Below, piece after piece: positions 24,870-33,414 of a stretch of 64,000 nucleotides of DNA. This DNA comes from Mucilaginibacter terrigena. GTDB lineage: Bacteria; Bacteroidota; Bacteroidia; Sphingobacteriales; Sphingobacteriaceae. The notes beneath the pieces were generated by a model. It was not told the DNA's origin, made no database searches, and saw nothing but the letters and a program-made list of their open reading frames with translations. How positions within the stretch are numbered: position 1 is the stretch's first letter; each line of letters begins with the position of its first letter. The stretch is from contig NZ_SEWG01000004.1 of the NCBI RefSeq assembly GCF_004168255.1, positions 248,001-312,000 of the forward strand, given 5' to 3'. The position numbers were made by a program, and so were the translations under genes.

Positions 24870-25748
24870 ATGAACAAATTTCACGGGACAGGAGTTGCAA
24901 TGGTCACTCCTTTTCAGGCAGATGGACAGGTAGACTATGATGCTTTACAAAAGCTGATAGATCACCTGATTGATGGCGGGGTAGAATACCTGGTATCACT
25001 TGGTACAACCGGCGAAAGCGCCACATTAAGTAAGGAAGAAAAGAAGCAGATTTTCGCCTTTACTGCCAAAACCGTGAATAAACGTGTGTTGTTAGTTGCA
25101 GGTATTGCAGGTAACAACACCCTTGAAACTGCTGCCGAAATGCAGGCTTTTGATAAAACCGGTTACGATGCCATACTATCGGCAAGCCCGCATTATAATA
25201 AACCAACACAGGAAGGTATTTACCAGCATTACAAGGCATTGGCCGCAGCCGCGCCGCTACCCATTATATTATACAATGTACCTAGTCGCACCGGCAGCAG
25301 CATTAATGCCGAAACTACAGTAAGGCTCGCTAACGATTTTAACAACATTATCGGCATTAAGGAAGCATCGGGTAACTTTGAGCTGCTTAACCAACTGATG
25401 CGCGATAAACCGAAGAATTTCCTGGTGATATCAGGCGATGACCCGATAAGTTTGCCAATGATCGCCATGGGCGCTGTTGGGGTAATATCTGTTGTGGGTA
25501 ATGCTTTACCAAAGCAGTTTAGCGACATGATACGTAAGTGCCTTAAAGGCGATTTTAAAGGCGCACAGGCCGCGCATTACAGCGTGATAGAGTTTACCCG
25601 GCTAATGTTTGCCGAAGGCAGTCCGGCGGGTGTAAAATTGGCCCTGAAGCATTTGGGTGTATGCGGTGATACACTGCGTTTGCCGTTGGTACCTGTTAGC
25701 ATTGATGCTGTTGAGCGGATAAAGAACCAAATAGGGTTGATTGGGTAA
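24870..25748 (+). CDS. dapA: 4-hydroxy-tetrahydrodipicolinate synthase
   Basis: A 292-residue class I aldolase that condenses pyruvate with aspartate semialdehyde, the first step of the lysine/diaminopimelate branch. Seen: GVAMVTPF at 7-14, SLGTTGES near 43, YNVPSRTG with the catalytic tyrosine near 134, and IGIKEASGN with the Schiff-base lysine near 162. The length is normal. It supplies the meso-diaminopimelate used by MurE, encoded further on. It is alone, flanked by repeats on both sides. Confidence 0.96.
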   Translation: MNKFHGTGVAMVTPFQADGQVDYDALQKLIDHLIDGGVEYLVSLGTTGESATLSKEEKKQIFAFTAKTVNKRVLLVAGIAGNNTLETAAEMQAFDKTGYDAILSASPHYNKPTQEGIYQHYKALAAAAPLPIILYNVPSRTGSSINAETTVRLANDFNNIIGIKEASGNFELLNQLMRDKPKNFLVISGDDPISLPMIAMGAVGVISVVGNALPKQFSDMIRKCLKGDFKGAQAAHYSVIEFTRLMFAEGSPAGVKLALKHLGVCGDTLRLPLVPVSIDAVERIKNQIGLIG

Positions 25749-25765
25749 TATAATTAGCCTCACGC

Positions 25766-25796
25766 GTTATTGCGAGGAGCGTAGCGACGTGGCAAT
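25766..25796. repeat. TTATTGCGAGGAGCGTAGCG intergenic repeat
   Basis: CGTTATTGCGAGGAGCGTAG, then CGACGTGGCAATATC. It shares its words with the element at 15820-15911. Confidence 0.6.
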
Positions 25797-25812
25797 ATCT
25801 TTACCTCCACCT

Positions 25813-25947
25813 GTCATTTCGAACGAACAAGGGTGGGATTGTGAAAGAGTGTGAGGAGAAATCTTATACGCCTTGCATCACAATATGCATAGTTAATTAC
25901 TTATTGCTCGTATAAGATTTCTCCTCGCTACGCTCGTTCGAAATGAC
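25813..25947. repeat. Palindromic element, GTCATTTCGAACGA type
   Basis: Outer arms GTCATTTCGAACGA (25813-25826) and TCGTTCGAAATGAC (25934-25947) are perfect; inner arms GAGGAGAAATCTTATACG and CGTATAAGATTTCTCCTC are also perfect. The two arm pairs could form one long interrupted hairpin. Confidence 0.75.
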
Positions 25948-25965
25948 ATCGTGGATTTCAAACAT

Positions 25966-26002
25966 AAAAAAATCCGGATAGCCTTGGCTACCCGGATTTT
26001 TT
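25966..26002. terminator. Bidirectional intrinsic terminator
   Basis: A 13-base-pair stem with one mismatch (AATCCGG-TAGCC and GGCTA-CCGGATT, two-base loop) with A-runs on the left and T-runs on the right, so it works on both strands. It lies 33 bases after the histone-like gene (minus) and is the first terminator after dapA (plus). Confidence 0.8.
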
Positions 26003-26034
26003 ATTAAAGTAAAATAACCTTTCCGACTATTTTA

Positions 26035-26211
26035 TTACGCTTTGTTTTTCGCTTCCTGAACTTCAAGACGGATTGACTGCGCTAAGTTTTTCAGGTCTTG
26101 CATACCTTTACGAACGCGGGTACCAGCAGCGCTGTTACCTTTGTTATAAAATTTGTCGGCATCAGCTTCCAGTGATGCAACCAGTTCTTTTACTTCAGTA
26201 AATTTTTTCAT
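26035..26211 (-). CDS. Histone H1-like small basic protein
   Basis: A 58-residue protein, MKKFTEVKELVASLEADADK at the start, then FYNKGNSAAGTRVRKGMQDL and a helical end with KNLAQSIRLEVQEAKNKA. It matches the small histone-H1/Hc1-like family found throughout Bacteroidota, thought to bind DNA or nucleoid. It has its own terminator and a long AT-rich upstream region, so it is probably a strongly expressed single gene. Confidence 0.85.
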   Translation of the reverse strand: MKKFTEVKELVASLEADADKFYNKGNSAAGTRVRKGMQDLKNLAQSIRLEVQEAKNKA

Positions 26212-26564
26212 TGTGAATGCTCCTTTAATTTTTGAGGTTTAATGTTTTAACTAAAGCTAATCTAAAGTTTTTTTTTTAAATAAAAACTTTTAATACATAA
26301 AAATAGTGCCTTTAAAGGGGTTTTTTTCCACATTTTGTGGTTTTTAGCGTTTAAAACTGTGCTGGTTTTAACACCTTCAAAATTTTCTAAAAACAATGCA
26401 CCGCCACATTTTTTGCCGATTTGTTGCCTAACAGGCAGCAATTTTGTTTAACACTTAAATATTTGCCGTTTTCTTTATTAAAAGCGTATAAATCAGCACT
26501 TTCGTTGATCATAAAAAAAGCCGGGCAGGTAAAACCTGTTTTTTATAACGTTATAACATTTATA
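26212..26564. other. AT-rich gene-free region upstream of the histone-like gene
   Basis: About 350 bases without a gene. It holds long T runs, the inverted repeat CCACA-TTT-TGTGG at 26328-26340 inside T tracts, a hairpin TTGTTGCC/GGCAGCAA at 26421-26438 followed by TTTTG on the plus strand, a short CAGGT/ACCTG hairpin near 26528, and the palindrome TTATAACGTTATAA near 26542. These may be promoter and operator of the histone-like gene and the end of the oxoamine synthase unit. Confidence 0.45.
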
Positions 26565-27803
26565 TTATGATGCAATTGCCATTTTATAATGCCCCTCCTG
26601 CAATTTGGCCGAAACCGCGCTAAAGGCATTCAATGTGTGCTGTACATCCTGCAGGGTGTGCATAGCGGTTGGTATCAGCCTTAGCATTATCAAACCTTTA
26701 GGTATCACCGGGTAAACTACAATAGAGCAAAATACGCCGTACTTCTCGCGCAGTTCTGTGGTTAGGCTGGTGGCCTCGGTAAGCTCGCCTTTCAAAAATA
26801 CCGGGGTAACCATGGTGTTGGTAACACCAATATCAAACCCCCGTGCAACCAATCCCTTTTGCAGCGTTTTGGCAATTATCCAAAGGTTTTCGCGCAGCTG
26901 AGGGTTTGATTTTAACAGTTCGAAACGTTTTTTTAATCCCATAACCATTGGCATTGGCAAGGCTTTGGCAAACGTTTGCGACCTCATATTGTAACGCAGG
27001 TAATTGATGATCTCGTTACCAGAGGCTATAAAGGCCCCTATACCCGCCATTGATTTTGCAAAAGTGCCAAAGTACAGATCCACCCCTTCAATGCAATCCT
27101 GCGCCTCGTGTGTGCCCGAACCCGTTTTGCCCATGGTGCCAAAGCCATGCGCATCATCAACCAGCAGGCGAAATTTATACTTATCCTTAAATGATATGAT
27201 CTCTTTTAATTTACCCTGCGCGCCCGACATCCCAAACACACCTTCGGTTATTACCAGTATGCCGCCACCGCTTGCCGCAGTTATACGTTGCGCGTGTTCC
27301 ATCTGCTTTTGAAAACTTTCGATATCGTTATGCTTATAAACAAAGCGCTTACCCATGTGCAGGCGCACGCCATCAACTATACAGGCATGCGATTCGGCAT
27401 CGTAAACGATCACGTCGTTACGGTCAACCATGGCATCAATAATAGATACCATGCCCTGGTAGCCATAATTTAACAGGAAGGCTGCATCTTTGCCTACAAA
27501 CTTAGCCAGGCTATCTTCCAGCTCTTCGTGCTGGCGGGTATTGCCCGACATCATACGGGCGCCCATTGGGTAGGCCATGCCATAGTCGGCCGCGGCCTGC
27601 GCGTCGGCCTCGCGTACCTGGGGATGATTGGCCAGGCCCAGGTAATTATTAAGGCTCCAAACCAGTTGCTTTTTGCCGTTAAATATCATGTGGGGGGCTA
27701 TTTCGCCTTCCAGGTTGGGGAACGAAAAATATCCGTGCGACCACTTTTGGTGCTGCCCTATCGGGCCACCCATGCTTTTGTTTATCTTATCAAACAGATC
27801 CAA
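26565..27803 (-). CDS. PLP-dependent alpha-oxoamine synthase family enzyme
   Basis: A 412-residue aminotransferase-fold protein of the family of 2-amino-3-ketobutyrate ligase, serine palmitoyltransferase and 8-amino-7-oxononanoate synthase. Seen: SLNNYLGLANHP near 49, GARMMSGNTRQHEELE, DAESHACIVDG with the ring-stacking His, VDDAHGFG, and FAKSMAG with the PLP lysine. It is not the canonical serine palmitoyltransferase of the phylum (the N-terminus is different). A role in sphingolipid- or sulfonolipid-like synthesis is possible but unproven. It lies downstream of ftsZ, past a terminator. Confidence 0.8.
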   Translation of the reverse strand: MDLFDKINKSMGGPIGQHQKWSHGYFSFPNLEGEIAPHMIFNGKKQLVWSLNNYLGLANHPQVREADAQAAADYGMAYPMGARMMSGNTRQHEELEDSLAKFVGKDAAFLLNYGYQGMVSIIDAMVDRNDVIVYDAESHACIVDGVRLHMGKRFVYKHNDIESFQKQMEHAQRITAASGGGILVITEGVFGMSGAQGKLKEIISFKDKYKFRLLVDDAHGFGTMGKTGSGTHEAQDCIEGVDLYFGTFAKSMAGIGAFIASGNEIINYLRYNMRSQTFAKALPMPMVMGLKKRFELLKSNPQLRENLWIIAKTLQKGLVARGFDIGVTNTMVTPVFLKGELTEATSLTTELREKYGVFCSIVVYPVIPKGLIMLRLIPTAMHTLQDVQHTLNAFSAVSAKLQEGHYKMAIAS

Positions 27804-27883
27804 AGTGAGTATTTTATATATAAATGTTTGTAAAATTCAGCCTAAAAAAAGCCGTTAATACCGTGTTAAGATGTTATAACAAA

Positions 27884-27913
27884 AAAGCCCCTGCATTGTT
27901 GCGAGGGGCTTTC
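27884..27913 (-). terminator. Intrinsic terminator after ftsZ
   Basis: Stem AGCCCCT/AGGGGCT with an 11-base loop and TTTTTT on the minus strand, 20 bases past the ftsZ stop. It closes the division and cell wall cluster. Confidence 0.8.
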
Positions 27914-27933
27914 ATATAATGGGTTTAGATCAA

Positions 27934-29532
27934 TTAGTCAACATTATCGTGCAGAAAAGAATTGTTGTTCCTGATCTCTGTTTTGCCGTCGCTATCAGGC
28001 AGTAACGAGAACCTCGACACCTGGCTTTCATCAGATGCGGGAGTTTGCTGAAGGGCGATTTCTTTACGTTTATAAGCAGGGATATTCTCCAGTTCCTGGA
28101 TGTTGCCGTTACGTAATTTCATGCTCAGGTCCTTCAAGCGCATGATACGCTCGCGCGATTTGCGCAATTGCTCTTCTATCGATTCGTCTGTTTTGTTCTC
28201 GTCGGCATTAACAATTTCCGGTTCTGGTTCTGGCTCGGCCTGTACCTGGGCGGTAACGGGTTCAAAGTTCATCACCGTTTCGGTAACCTTAAAGGTAAAC
28301 TCAGCCGGTTCCTGTTCTTCGGCAGCAGGTGTTTCATCATTAAGGTCGTATTTAACTACGTTATCCTCGGCGTCCTGCTCTTCGGCACGTGCAAACAGAT
28401 CAAATAAGCCGGTTTGTTTTGGCTCATCCTTTAGTTTCATATATGGCTGCGCATCCATTTCAGCATCAGCTTTAACCGGGGTAATAAATTCGTTAACCGG
28501 TTTTACCAATGGCTCGCTCTCGGGCACCAGCATCGATACTATCTTTTTGTTGCTGTTCTCTTTCTCGCGCTCGTCTTTAGTTTGGAAACCGGTAGCTATA
28601 ATGGTAACCGATAGCTTATCCCCCAAATTTTCGTCGCGGCAGTTACCCCATATCAGGTCGGCAGCCAAACCGGCTTCTTCCTGTATGTAATCGGTAATAA
28701 TGCTCACCTCGTCCATGGTAACTTCTTTGTCGCCCGAACTGATATTTAATAAGATGTAACGTGCACCTTCAATTTCGTTATCTTTTAACAGCGGAGATGA
28801 TAATGCACCTTCTACTGCCTTTAAAGCGCGGTTTTCGCCTTCGGCCGATGAACTGCCCATGATAGATACGCCGCTGTCTTTCATCACCGTGCGCACATCC
28901 TTAAAGTCGACGTTTATATAGCCCGGCAATGTTATGATCTCGGCGATGCCTTTTGCAGCCGTAGTTAAAATATCATCGGCCTGTGCAAATGCCGAACCCA
29001 GGGTTAAGTTGCCAAAGATCTGGCGCAGCCTGTCGTTAGAGATCACCAGGAAAGAATCTACATATTTCTTCAGCTCTTCCATACCTGCGTCGGCCTGCAT
29101 TTTACGGCGTTTGCCTTCGAAAGAGAATGGCGTTGTGATGATGCCCACGGTAAGGATATCCAGCTCGCGGGCAGCCTTTGCAATGATAGGGCTTGCGCCT
29201 GTACCGGTACCGCCACCCATACCAGCTGTAATAAACAGCATTTTGGTGTTAGAGCCCAGCATCTGTTTGATATCGTCGATGTTTTCGATGGCCGAGTTTT
29301 TACCTACTTCGGGTATCGAACCGGCACCCATACCTTCGGTAAGGCTTGCGCCCAACTGAACTTTGTTTGGGATAGGGCTTAGCTCAAGCGCCTGGGCATC
29401 GGTATTACAAATTATAAAGTCGACACCGGTAATTCCCTGCCTGTACATATGGTTTACCGCGTTTCCGCCACCGCCGCCAACACCAATTACTTTGATGATA
29501 GACGATTTTTCCTTTAACATCTCAAACTGCAT
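27934..29532 (-). CDS. ftsZ: Cell division protein FtsZ
   Basis: A 532-residue tubulin homologue that forms the Z ring. The GTP-binding part (about 1-330) shows GVGGGGGNAVNHM near 17, the tubulin signature GGGTGTGASP near 107, and NVDFKDVRTVM near 208. A long acidic linker (about 335-480) follows, then a C-terminal peptide IPAYKRKEIAL at about 484-494 that would bind FtsA. Unusually, 38 further residues follow that peptide. It is the last gene of the cluster and has a terminator behind it. The gap to ftsA is 211 bases and carries DnaA-box-like motifs and a repeat. Confidence 0.97.
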   Translation of the reverse strand: MQFEMLKEKSSIIKVIGVGGGGGNAVNHMYRQGITGVDFIICNTDAQALELSPIPNKVQLGASLTEGMGAGSIPEVGKNSAIENIDDIKQMLGSNTKMLFITAGMGGGTGTGASPIIAKAARELDILTVGIITTPFSFEGKRRKMQADAGMEELKKYVDSFLVISNDRLRQIFGNLTLGSAFAQADDILTTAAKGIAEIITLPGYINVDFKDVRTVMKDSGVSIMGSSSAEGENRALKAVEGALSSPLLKDNEIEGARYILLNISSGDKEVTMDEVSIITDYIQEEAGLAADLIWGNCRDENLGDKLSVTIIATGFQTKDEREKENSNKKIVSMLVPESEPLVKPVNEFITPVKADAEMDAQPYMKLKDEPKQTGLFDLFARAEEQDAEDNVVKYDLNDETPAAEEQEPAEFTFKVTETVMNFEPVTAQVQAEPEPEPEIVNADENKTDESIEEQLRKSRERIMRLKDLSMKLRNGNIQELENIPAYKRKEIALQQTPASDESQVSRFSLLPDSDGKTEIRNNNSFLHDNVD

Positions 29533-29598
29533 AATCCTTATTTTCAGCTATATGTATTCTGGTGAATAGATAGATTTTCTTATTGTAATATTATGACT

Positions 29599-29640
29599 TT
29601 TTCCACAAGGTTTTTCCACAAATGTGCACAATGTGGAAAA
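29599..29640. promoter_or_regulatory. Cluster of three DnaA-box-like 9-mers between ftsA and ftsZ
   Basis: TTTTCCACA occurs at 29599-29607 and 29612-29620 on the plus strand and at 29632-29640 on the minus strand. It fits the relaxed DnaA box TTWTNCACA. Boxes two and three form an inverted repeat around the palindrome TGTGCACA at 29623-29630. This may be a DnaA-dependent or other operator ahead of ftsZ. Confidence 0.4.
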
Positions 29641-29659
29641 GTTTATGGATGTGAATAAA

Positions 29660-29740
29660 TCCAGCCCCACCCAGCCCTCCCCTTCGGGGAGGGCTTTAAA
29701 GTCTCCCCTATCGGGGGAGATTTAGAGGGGGCCTCACTTC
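29660..29740. repeat. GC-rich palindromic element between ftsA and ftsZ
   Basis: CCCTCCCCTTCGGGGAGGG, then TCTCCCCTATCGGGGGAGA and TTTAGAGGGGGCC. It has the same order of units as the in-frame element at 2507-2617, without the CCGATAGCTATCGG palindrome. It ends close to the ftsA stop codon at 29744. Confidence 0.75.
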
Positions 29741-29743
29741 CCC

Positions 29744-31093
29744 TTACTTCAAAAAGTCCTCGTCCTTTATATCGTCCTTAATAAATTTTTTGCCCGATTC
29801 CAGGATCTTGCCCAGCAAACCAAACTTACGGTCGTCGGTGTACTTGGCTTTTTCGGCTTTAACAGCCGCTGCTGCCGGTGCCTGCGCCATGCCCATATAC
29901 TCCATTTTTTGGATGCCTTTAATCAACAGGCCTATACCGGTTGCAAAGGTTGGGCTTTGTAATTCTTCGTAGGTGTTTTTTGGCAATACTTCATTTTTAG
30001 CCAGATGCTCATTGGGGTATCCCACGCGGCAATCCAATCCGGTTACATACTCAATTAATTGGGTCAGGTGCTTTAACTGCGCGCCACCGCCGGTTACCAC
30101 TATGCCTGCTATCAGTTTCTTTTCGTAGCCGGATGATTTGATCTCGTAGTACACATGCTCTACAATTTCTTCCATACGGGCCTGGATAACAAAGGCCAGG
30201 TTCTTAACCGAGATCTCTTTCGGCTCGCGGCCGCGCAGACCCGGTACGCAAACTATCTCGTTCTCTTTGTTCTCTTCTGCCAGGGCAGATCCAAACCTTA
30301 CCTTAAGTTGTTCTGCAATGTTGCGCATTACCGAGCAGCCCTCGCGGATATCCTCGGTTACGCTGTTACCGCCAAAGGGGATAACCGCGGTGTGGCGGAT
30401 AATACCCTCGTGGAAGATGGCTACATCTGTTGTGCCGCCACCTATATCAACCAACACCACACCGGCTTCTTTTTCTTCGTCGCTCAACACAGATTCCGAC
30501 GAGGCTAAAGGTTCCAGTATCAGCTCCTGGCTTTCCAGGTTGGCTTTATTAACGCATTTTACAATGTTTTTTATAGCGGTTACCTGGCCCGATATGATGT
30601 GGAAGTTTGCTTCCAAACGCACCCCTGCCATGCCTATAGGGTCTTTTACGCCCGGCTCGTTATCTACCGTAAACTCCTGCGGTAAAACATGGATGATCTC
30701 CTCGCCCGGGGGCATTACCAGGTTGTACATGTCTTCAACCAGCTTATCAATATCCTTACGGCTTATTTCGGAGCTCAAATCCTTACGGGTAATTAAACCC
30801 CTGTGCTGTAAGCTTTTTATATGCTGGCCGGCAATACCCACGTTCACTATCCTGATCTCGACGTTTGACTGCGTACCCGCGATGTCAACCGCAGCAGAGA
30901 TGCCCTGTACCGTTTTGTCAATATTTGATACCATGCCACGCGTTACACCGGCCGATTCGGCCTTCCCTATCCCCAGCACCTCTATCTTGCCGTTTTTGCT
31001 CCTGCGGCCAACTATCGCGCAAATTTTAGTGGTTCCTATATCCAGGCCTACTACAATTGGCGAACTTTTTTCCTGTGTTGAACTTTTGTCCAT
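29744..31093 (-). CDS. ftsA: Cell division protein FtsA
   Basis: A 449-residue actin-like protein that tethers FtsZ to the membrane. Seen: the phosphate 1 motif VVGLDIGTTKICAIVGRR at about 14-31, the inserted 1C subdomain, VLVDIGGGTTDVAIF near 210, and GIVVTGGGAQLKHL near 335. Near the C-terminus FGLLGKILESGKKFI is an amphipathic helix fit for membrane binding. It lies four bases after ftsQ and so is cotranscribed with it. Confidence 0.96.
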   Translation of the reverse strand: MDKSSTQEKSSPIVVGLDIGTTKICAIVGRRSKNGKIEVLGIGKAESAGVTRGMVSNIDKTVQGISAAVDIAGTQSNVEIRIVNVGIAGQHIKSLQHRGLITRKDLSSEISRKDIDKLVEDMYNLVMPPGEEIIHVLPQEFTVDNEPGVKDPIGMAGVRLEANFHIISGQVTAIKNIVKCVNKANLESQELILEPLASSESVLSDEEKEAGVVLVDIGGGTTDVAIFHEGIIRHTAVIPFGGNSVTEDIREGCSVMRNIAEQLKVRFGSALAEENKENEIVCVPGLRGREPKEISVKNLAFVIQARMEEIVEHVYYEIKSSGYEKKLIAGIVVTGGGAQLKHLTQLIEYVTGLDCRVGYPNEHLAKNEVLPKNTYEELQSPTFATGIGLLIKGIQKMEYMGMAQAPAAAAVKAEKAKYTDDRKFGLLGKILESGKKFIKDDIKDEDFLK

Positions 31094-31097
31094 ATAA

Positions 31098-32015
31098 TTA
31101 GTTTTTAATAGATGTCTTTTTACCTGTAGTATCTGTTAAAACAGGCGCGTAGTTTATGTTTGCTGTATCGGGTTTAACCTGGGCCTTTTTTAACGAGTCG
31201 GCCATAAACTCGCGGCGGCGCTTAAGCGAATCCAGCAAGGTTTCGTTTTTTACCCCTATCACCTGGTTTATGTATTTGATATTGATCAGCTTATAAGCAT
31301 CCCACCCAACCAAAGGCAAAGCCTGCTTATAAAATACTTTAAGGTTATTGAATTTGGTGCTCAGCGAGTCGGCGTTTCCCAGCAAAATGCGCTGGTTGCC
31401 AACCCTGGGTATCAGTTCAATTTCATGGTCCTGGTTTACATACAGCTGCGCTATCTGCGCATCCCAAAGCGAATCTTTCCTGATAAAATCGGCTGTTTTA
31501 AAAACCTCTTTTGCCAGCGCGGTGTGCAGCGAATCTACCTTATTGGCAAACAGCTCGTCGATGTAACCATTAACCGCCAATACCCTTGCGGTAAAGTTTG
31601 GCGACAGCGGAATTTTTAACCCGTGCTGGTCTACGTAAAAATCCTGGTCAAAGCGGTTCATTACGCGCAGTATGGGCTGGCGCTGGCTCACTTCAACCTG
31701 CAGGGTGCCGTCCATCTCTATATATACCTTTGCAAACTCAACAAAGGGATTAACCTTTAATTTGTTTTCGAGCCCGTGGATATCAATATTCTCTAACCGC
31801 CGCCCTATCAGGTTATGGCTGGTGGTTTGCAGTATGTTGTCAATTTCTTGCCTGTCAATAAAATATTGGTTGCCGGGGATGTAAACATTCACTTTTTTGC
31901 AGGTAAGCTCGGCCTTTTTAACCTCGATAAAACTCATAAGCACCACCAGGCCGGCCAGGCTGATAAGCCAGCCAAAGCCAATTAAAAGCGGTTTCCATAT
32001 ACGTTTTTTAAACAT
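31098..32015 (-). CDS. ftsQ: Cell division protein FtsQ
   Basis: A 305-residue bitopic divisome protein. A short cytoplasmic start (MFKKRIWKP) precedes one membrane helix (about 10-32), then a periplasmic POTRA-like part with YIPGNQYFIDRQEIDNIL and a beta domain containing VSQRQPILRVMN. The C-terminal 40 residues are charged and Bacteroidota-specific. The position between murC and ftsA and the length support the call, since the sequence itself is weakly conserved. Its start overlaps murC by eight bases. Confidence 0.92.
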   Translation of the reverse strand: MFKKRIWKPLLIGFGWLISLAGLVVLMSFIEVKKAELTCKKVNVYIPGNQYFIDRQEIDNILQTTSHNLIGRRLENIDIHGLENKLKVNPFVEFAKVYIEMDGTLQVEVSQRQPILRVMNRFDQDFYVDQHGLKIPLSPNFTARVLAVNGYIDELFANKVDSLHTALAKEVFKTADFIRKDSLWDAQIAQLYVNQDHEIELIPRVGNQRILLGNADSLSTKFNNLKVFYKQALPLVGWDAYKLINIKYINQVIGVKNETLLDSLKRRREFMADSLKKAQVKPDTANINYAPVLTDTTGKKTSIKN

Positions 32016-33363
32016 TTTGCAACGCGTGTTTTAAAGGTTGAACCAACTGGTCTATATCGCCGGCGCCTACTGTTAAAAGTAGCTCAGGTTTTTCGAACTG
32101 CACAATTTCAATGCTTTCTTGTTTTCCACATTTGCGCTTATTCAACATTTTCATCCTGTTGAGTATCATATCACTATCCACTCCGTCTATCGGCAGTTCG
32201 CGCGCCGGGTAAATATCCAGCATCAGCAGTTCATCGGCCATATCCAGCACTTCGGCAAAGCCATCGGCAAAGTCGCGGGTGCGGGTAAATAGGTGCGGTT
32301 GAAAAATAACCGTCAGTTTTTTATCGGGATACAAACGTTTTACCGATGTTATGGCCGCCCTTAATTCTTCGGGGTGGTGGGCATAGTCGTCAATGTATAT
32401 ATGTCCTTCATTTTTTACAATGTATTCAAAGCGGCGTTTAACGCCTTTGAACGAGCCTAATGCCTCGTGTATGGCTTCAGCAGACACCTCTACATGCAGG
32501 GCAGCTTCAATTGCCGCAACCGCGTTCTCGATATTATGCAAGCCCGCTATACCCATTTTTATATTGGGGATACTGGTGCTGCCATCGTTAAAATCAAAGT
32601 AGAAGTTACCTTCTTCGATACGTACATTGGTGGCCATGGCTTGCGCCTCATCATTCATGGCGTAGGTAAGACCGCTGCCCAATGGCAACCCTTTATGGTA
32701 TATAAGGGTGCCGCCCTGTTTAAGCTGCGAAGCAAACAGCTTAAAGGATTCTTCGAGATGAGCATGGTCGCCGTAAATATCCAGGTGGTCAGCATCCATC
32801 GATGTGATGATGGCGATATCGGGATGCAGCGTCAGGAACGAGCGGTCGTACTCATCGGCTTCAACCACAACAATATTGTTGTCGCCATAAAGCACATTGG
32901 TTTGGTAGTTTGACGATATGCCACCCAAAAACGCCGAACAATCCTTGCCCGAATCCTTAAGGATATGCGCTATCATGCAGGATGTGGTGGTTTTACCATG
33001 TGTGCCTGCAACCGCAATGGTGTACATACTTTTGCTGATGATACCCAGCACCTGCGAGCGTTTGTATAACTGGAAGCCCCTGCGGCGGAAGAAATTGAGG
33101 ATCCCGGAATCTTTTGGAATGGCCGGAGTGTAAATGATAAGCGTATCCCCATCCAACTCCTGGAAACTCATGGGGATCCAATCGGCCCTGTCTTCAAACA
33201 CCACGCAAATACCTTCGTTGTGCAGGTCGTCGGTTAGGGGGGTGTGGGTTTTATCGTACCCGCAAACAACACAGCCTAAATGGTGGAAATAGCGCGCCAG
33301 GCCGCTCATGCCTATGCCGCCAATCCCTATTAGGTAAACTCTTTTTATGTTGTTTAATTCCAT
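32008..33363 (-). CDS. murC: UDP-N-acetylmuramate--L-alanine ligase
   Basis: A 451-residue Mur ligase that adds the first amino acid of the stem peptide. The N-terminal UDP-binding part has YLIGIGGIGMSGLA at about 10-23. The ATP loop is AGTHGKTTTS near 117, the central domain has EADEYDRSF, and the C-terminal part has YAHHPEELRAA near 320. A terminator-like hairpin lies just before the start codon, so this gene may sit in a separate expression segment from murG. Confidence 0.96.
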   Translation of the reverse strand: MELNNIKRVYLIGIGGIGMSGLARYFHHLGCVVCGYDKTHTPLTDDLHNEGICVVFEDRADWIPMSFQELDGDTLIIYTPAIPKDSGILNFFRRRGFQLYKRSQVLGIISKSMYTIAVAGTHGKTTTSCMIAHILKDSGKDCSAFLGGISSNYQTNVLYGDNNIVVVEADEYDRSFLTLHPDIAIITSMDADHLDIYGDHAHLEESFKLFASQLKQGGTLIYHKGLPLGSGLTYAMNDEAQAMATNVRIEEGNFYFDFNDGSTSIPNIKMGIAGLHNIENAVAAIEAALHVEVSAEAIHEALGSFKGVKRRFEYIVKNEGHIYIDDYAHHPEELRAAITSVKRLYPDKKLTVIFQPHLFTRTRDFADGFAEVLDMADELLMLDIYPARELPIDGVDSDMILNRMKMLNKRKCGKQESIEIVQFEKPELLLTVGAGDIDQLVQPLKHALQNV

Positions 33364-33374
33364 TTGTCTTTTTC

Positions 33375-33412
33375 AAAAAAGGCTATCCTCCCAGTATCCG
33401 GGAGGGTTAGCC
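33375..33412 (-). terminator. Terminator-like hairpin between murG and murC
   Basis: GGCTATCCTCCC (33381-33392) pairs with GGGAGGGTTAGCC (33400-33412), a stem of about 12 with a bulge and a 7-base loop, followed on the minus strand by TTTTTT. The T tract ends only 11 bases before the murC ATG. It could attenuate the downstream half of the cluster (murC, ftsQ, ftsA, ftsZ). Confidence 0.7.
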
Positions 33413-33414
33413 AT

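Noticed and set aside
26565..27803. Serine palmitoyltransferase
   Set aside because: The family fold fits but the N-terminal region differs from the canonical enzyme of the phylum; only the superfamily can be supported.
30267..31097. A 276-codon open frame on the plus strand
   Set aside because: It is antisense to ftsA over its whole length, and its translation shows no family motifs; it follows the codon bias of the real gene.
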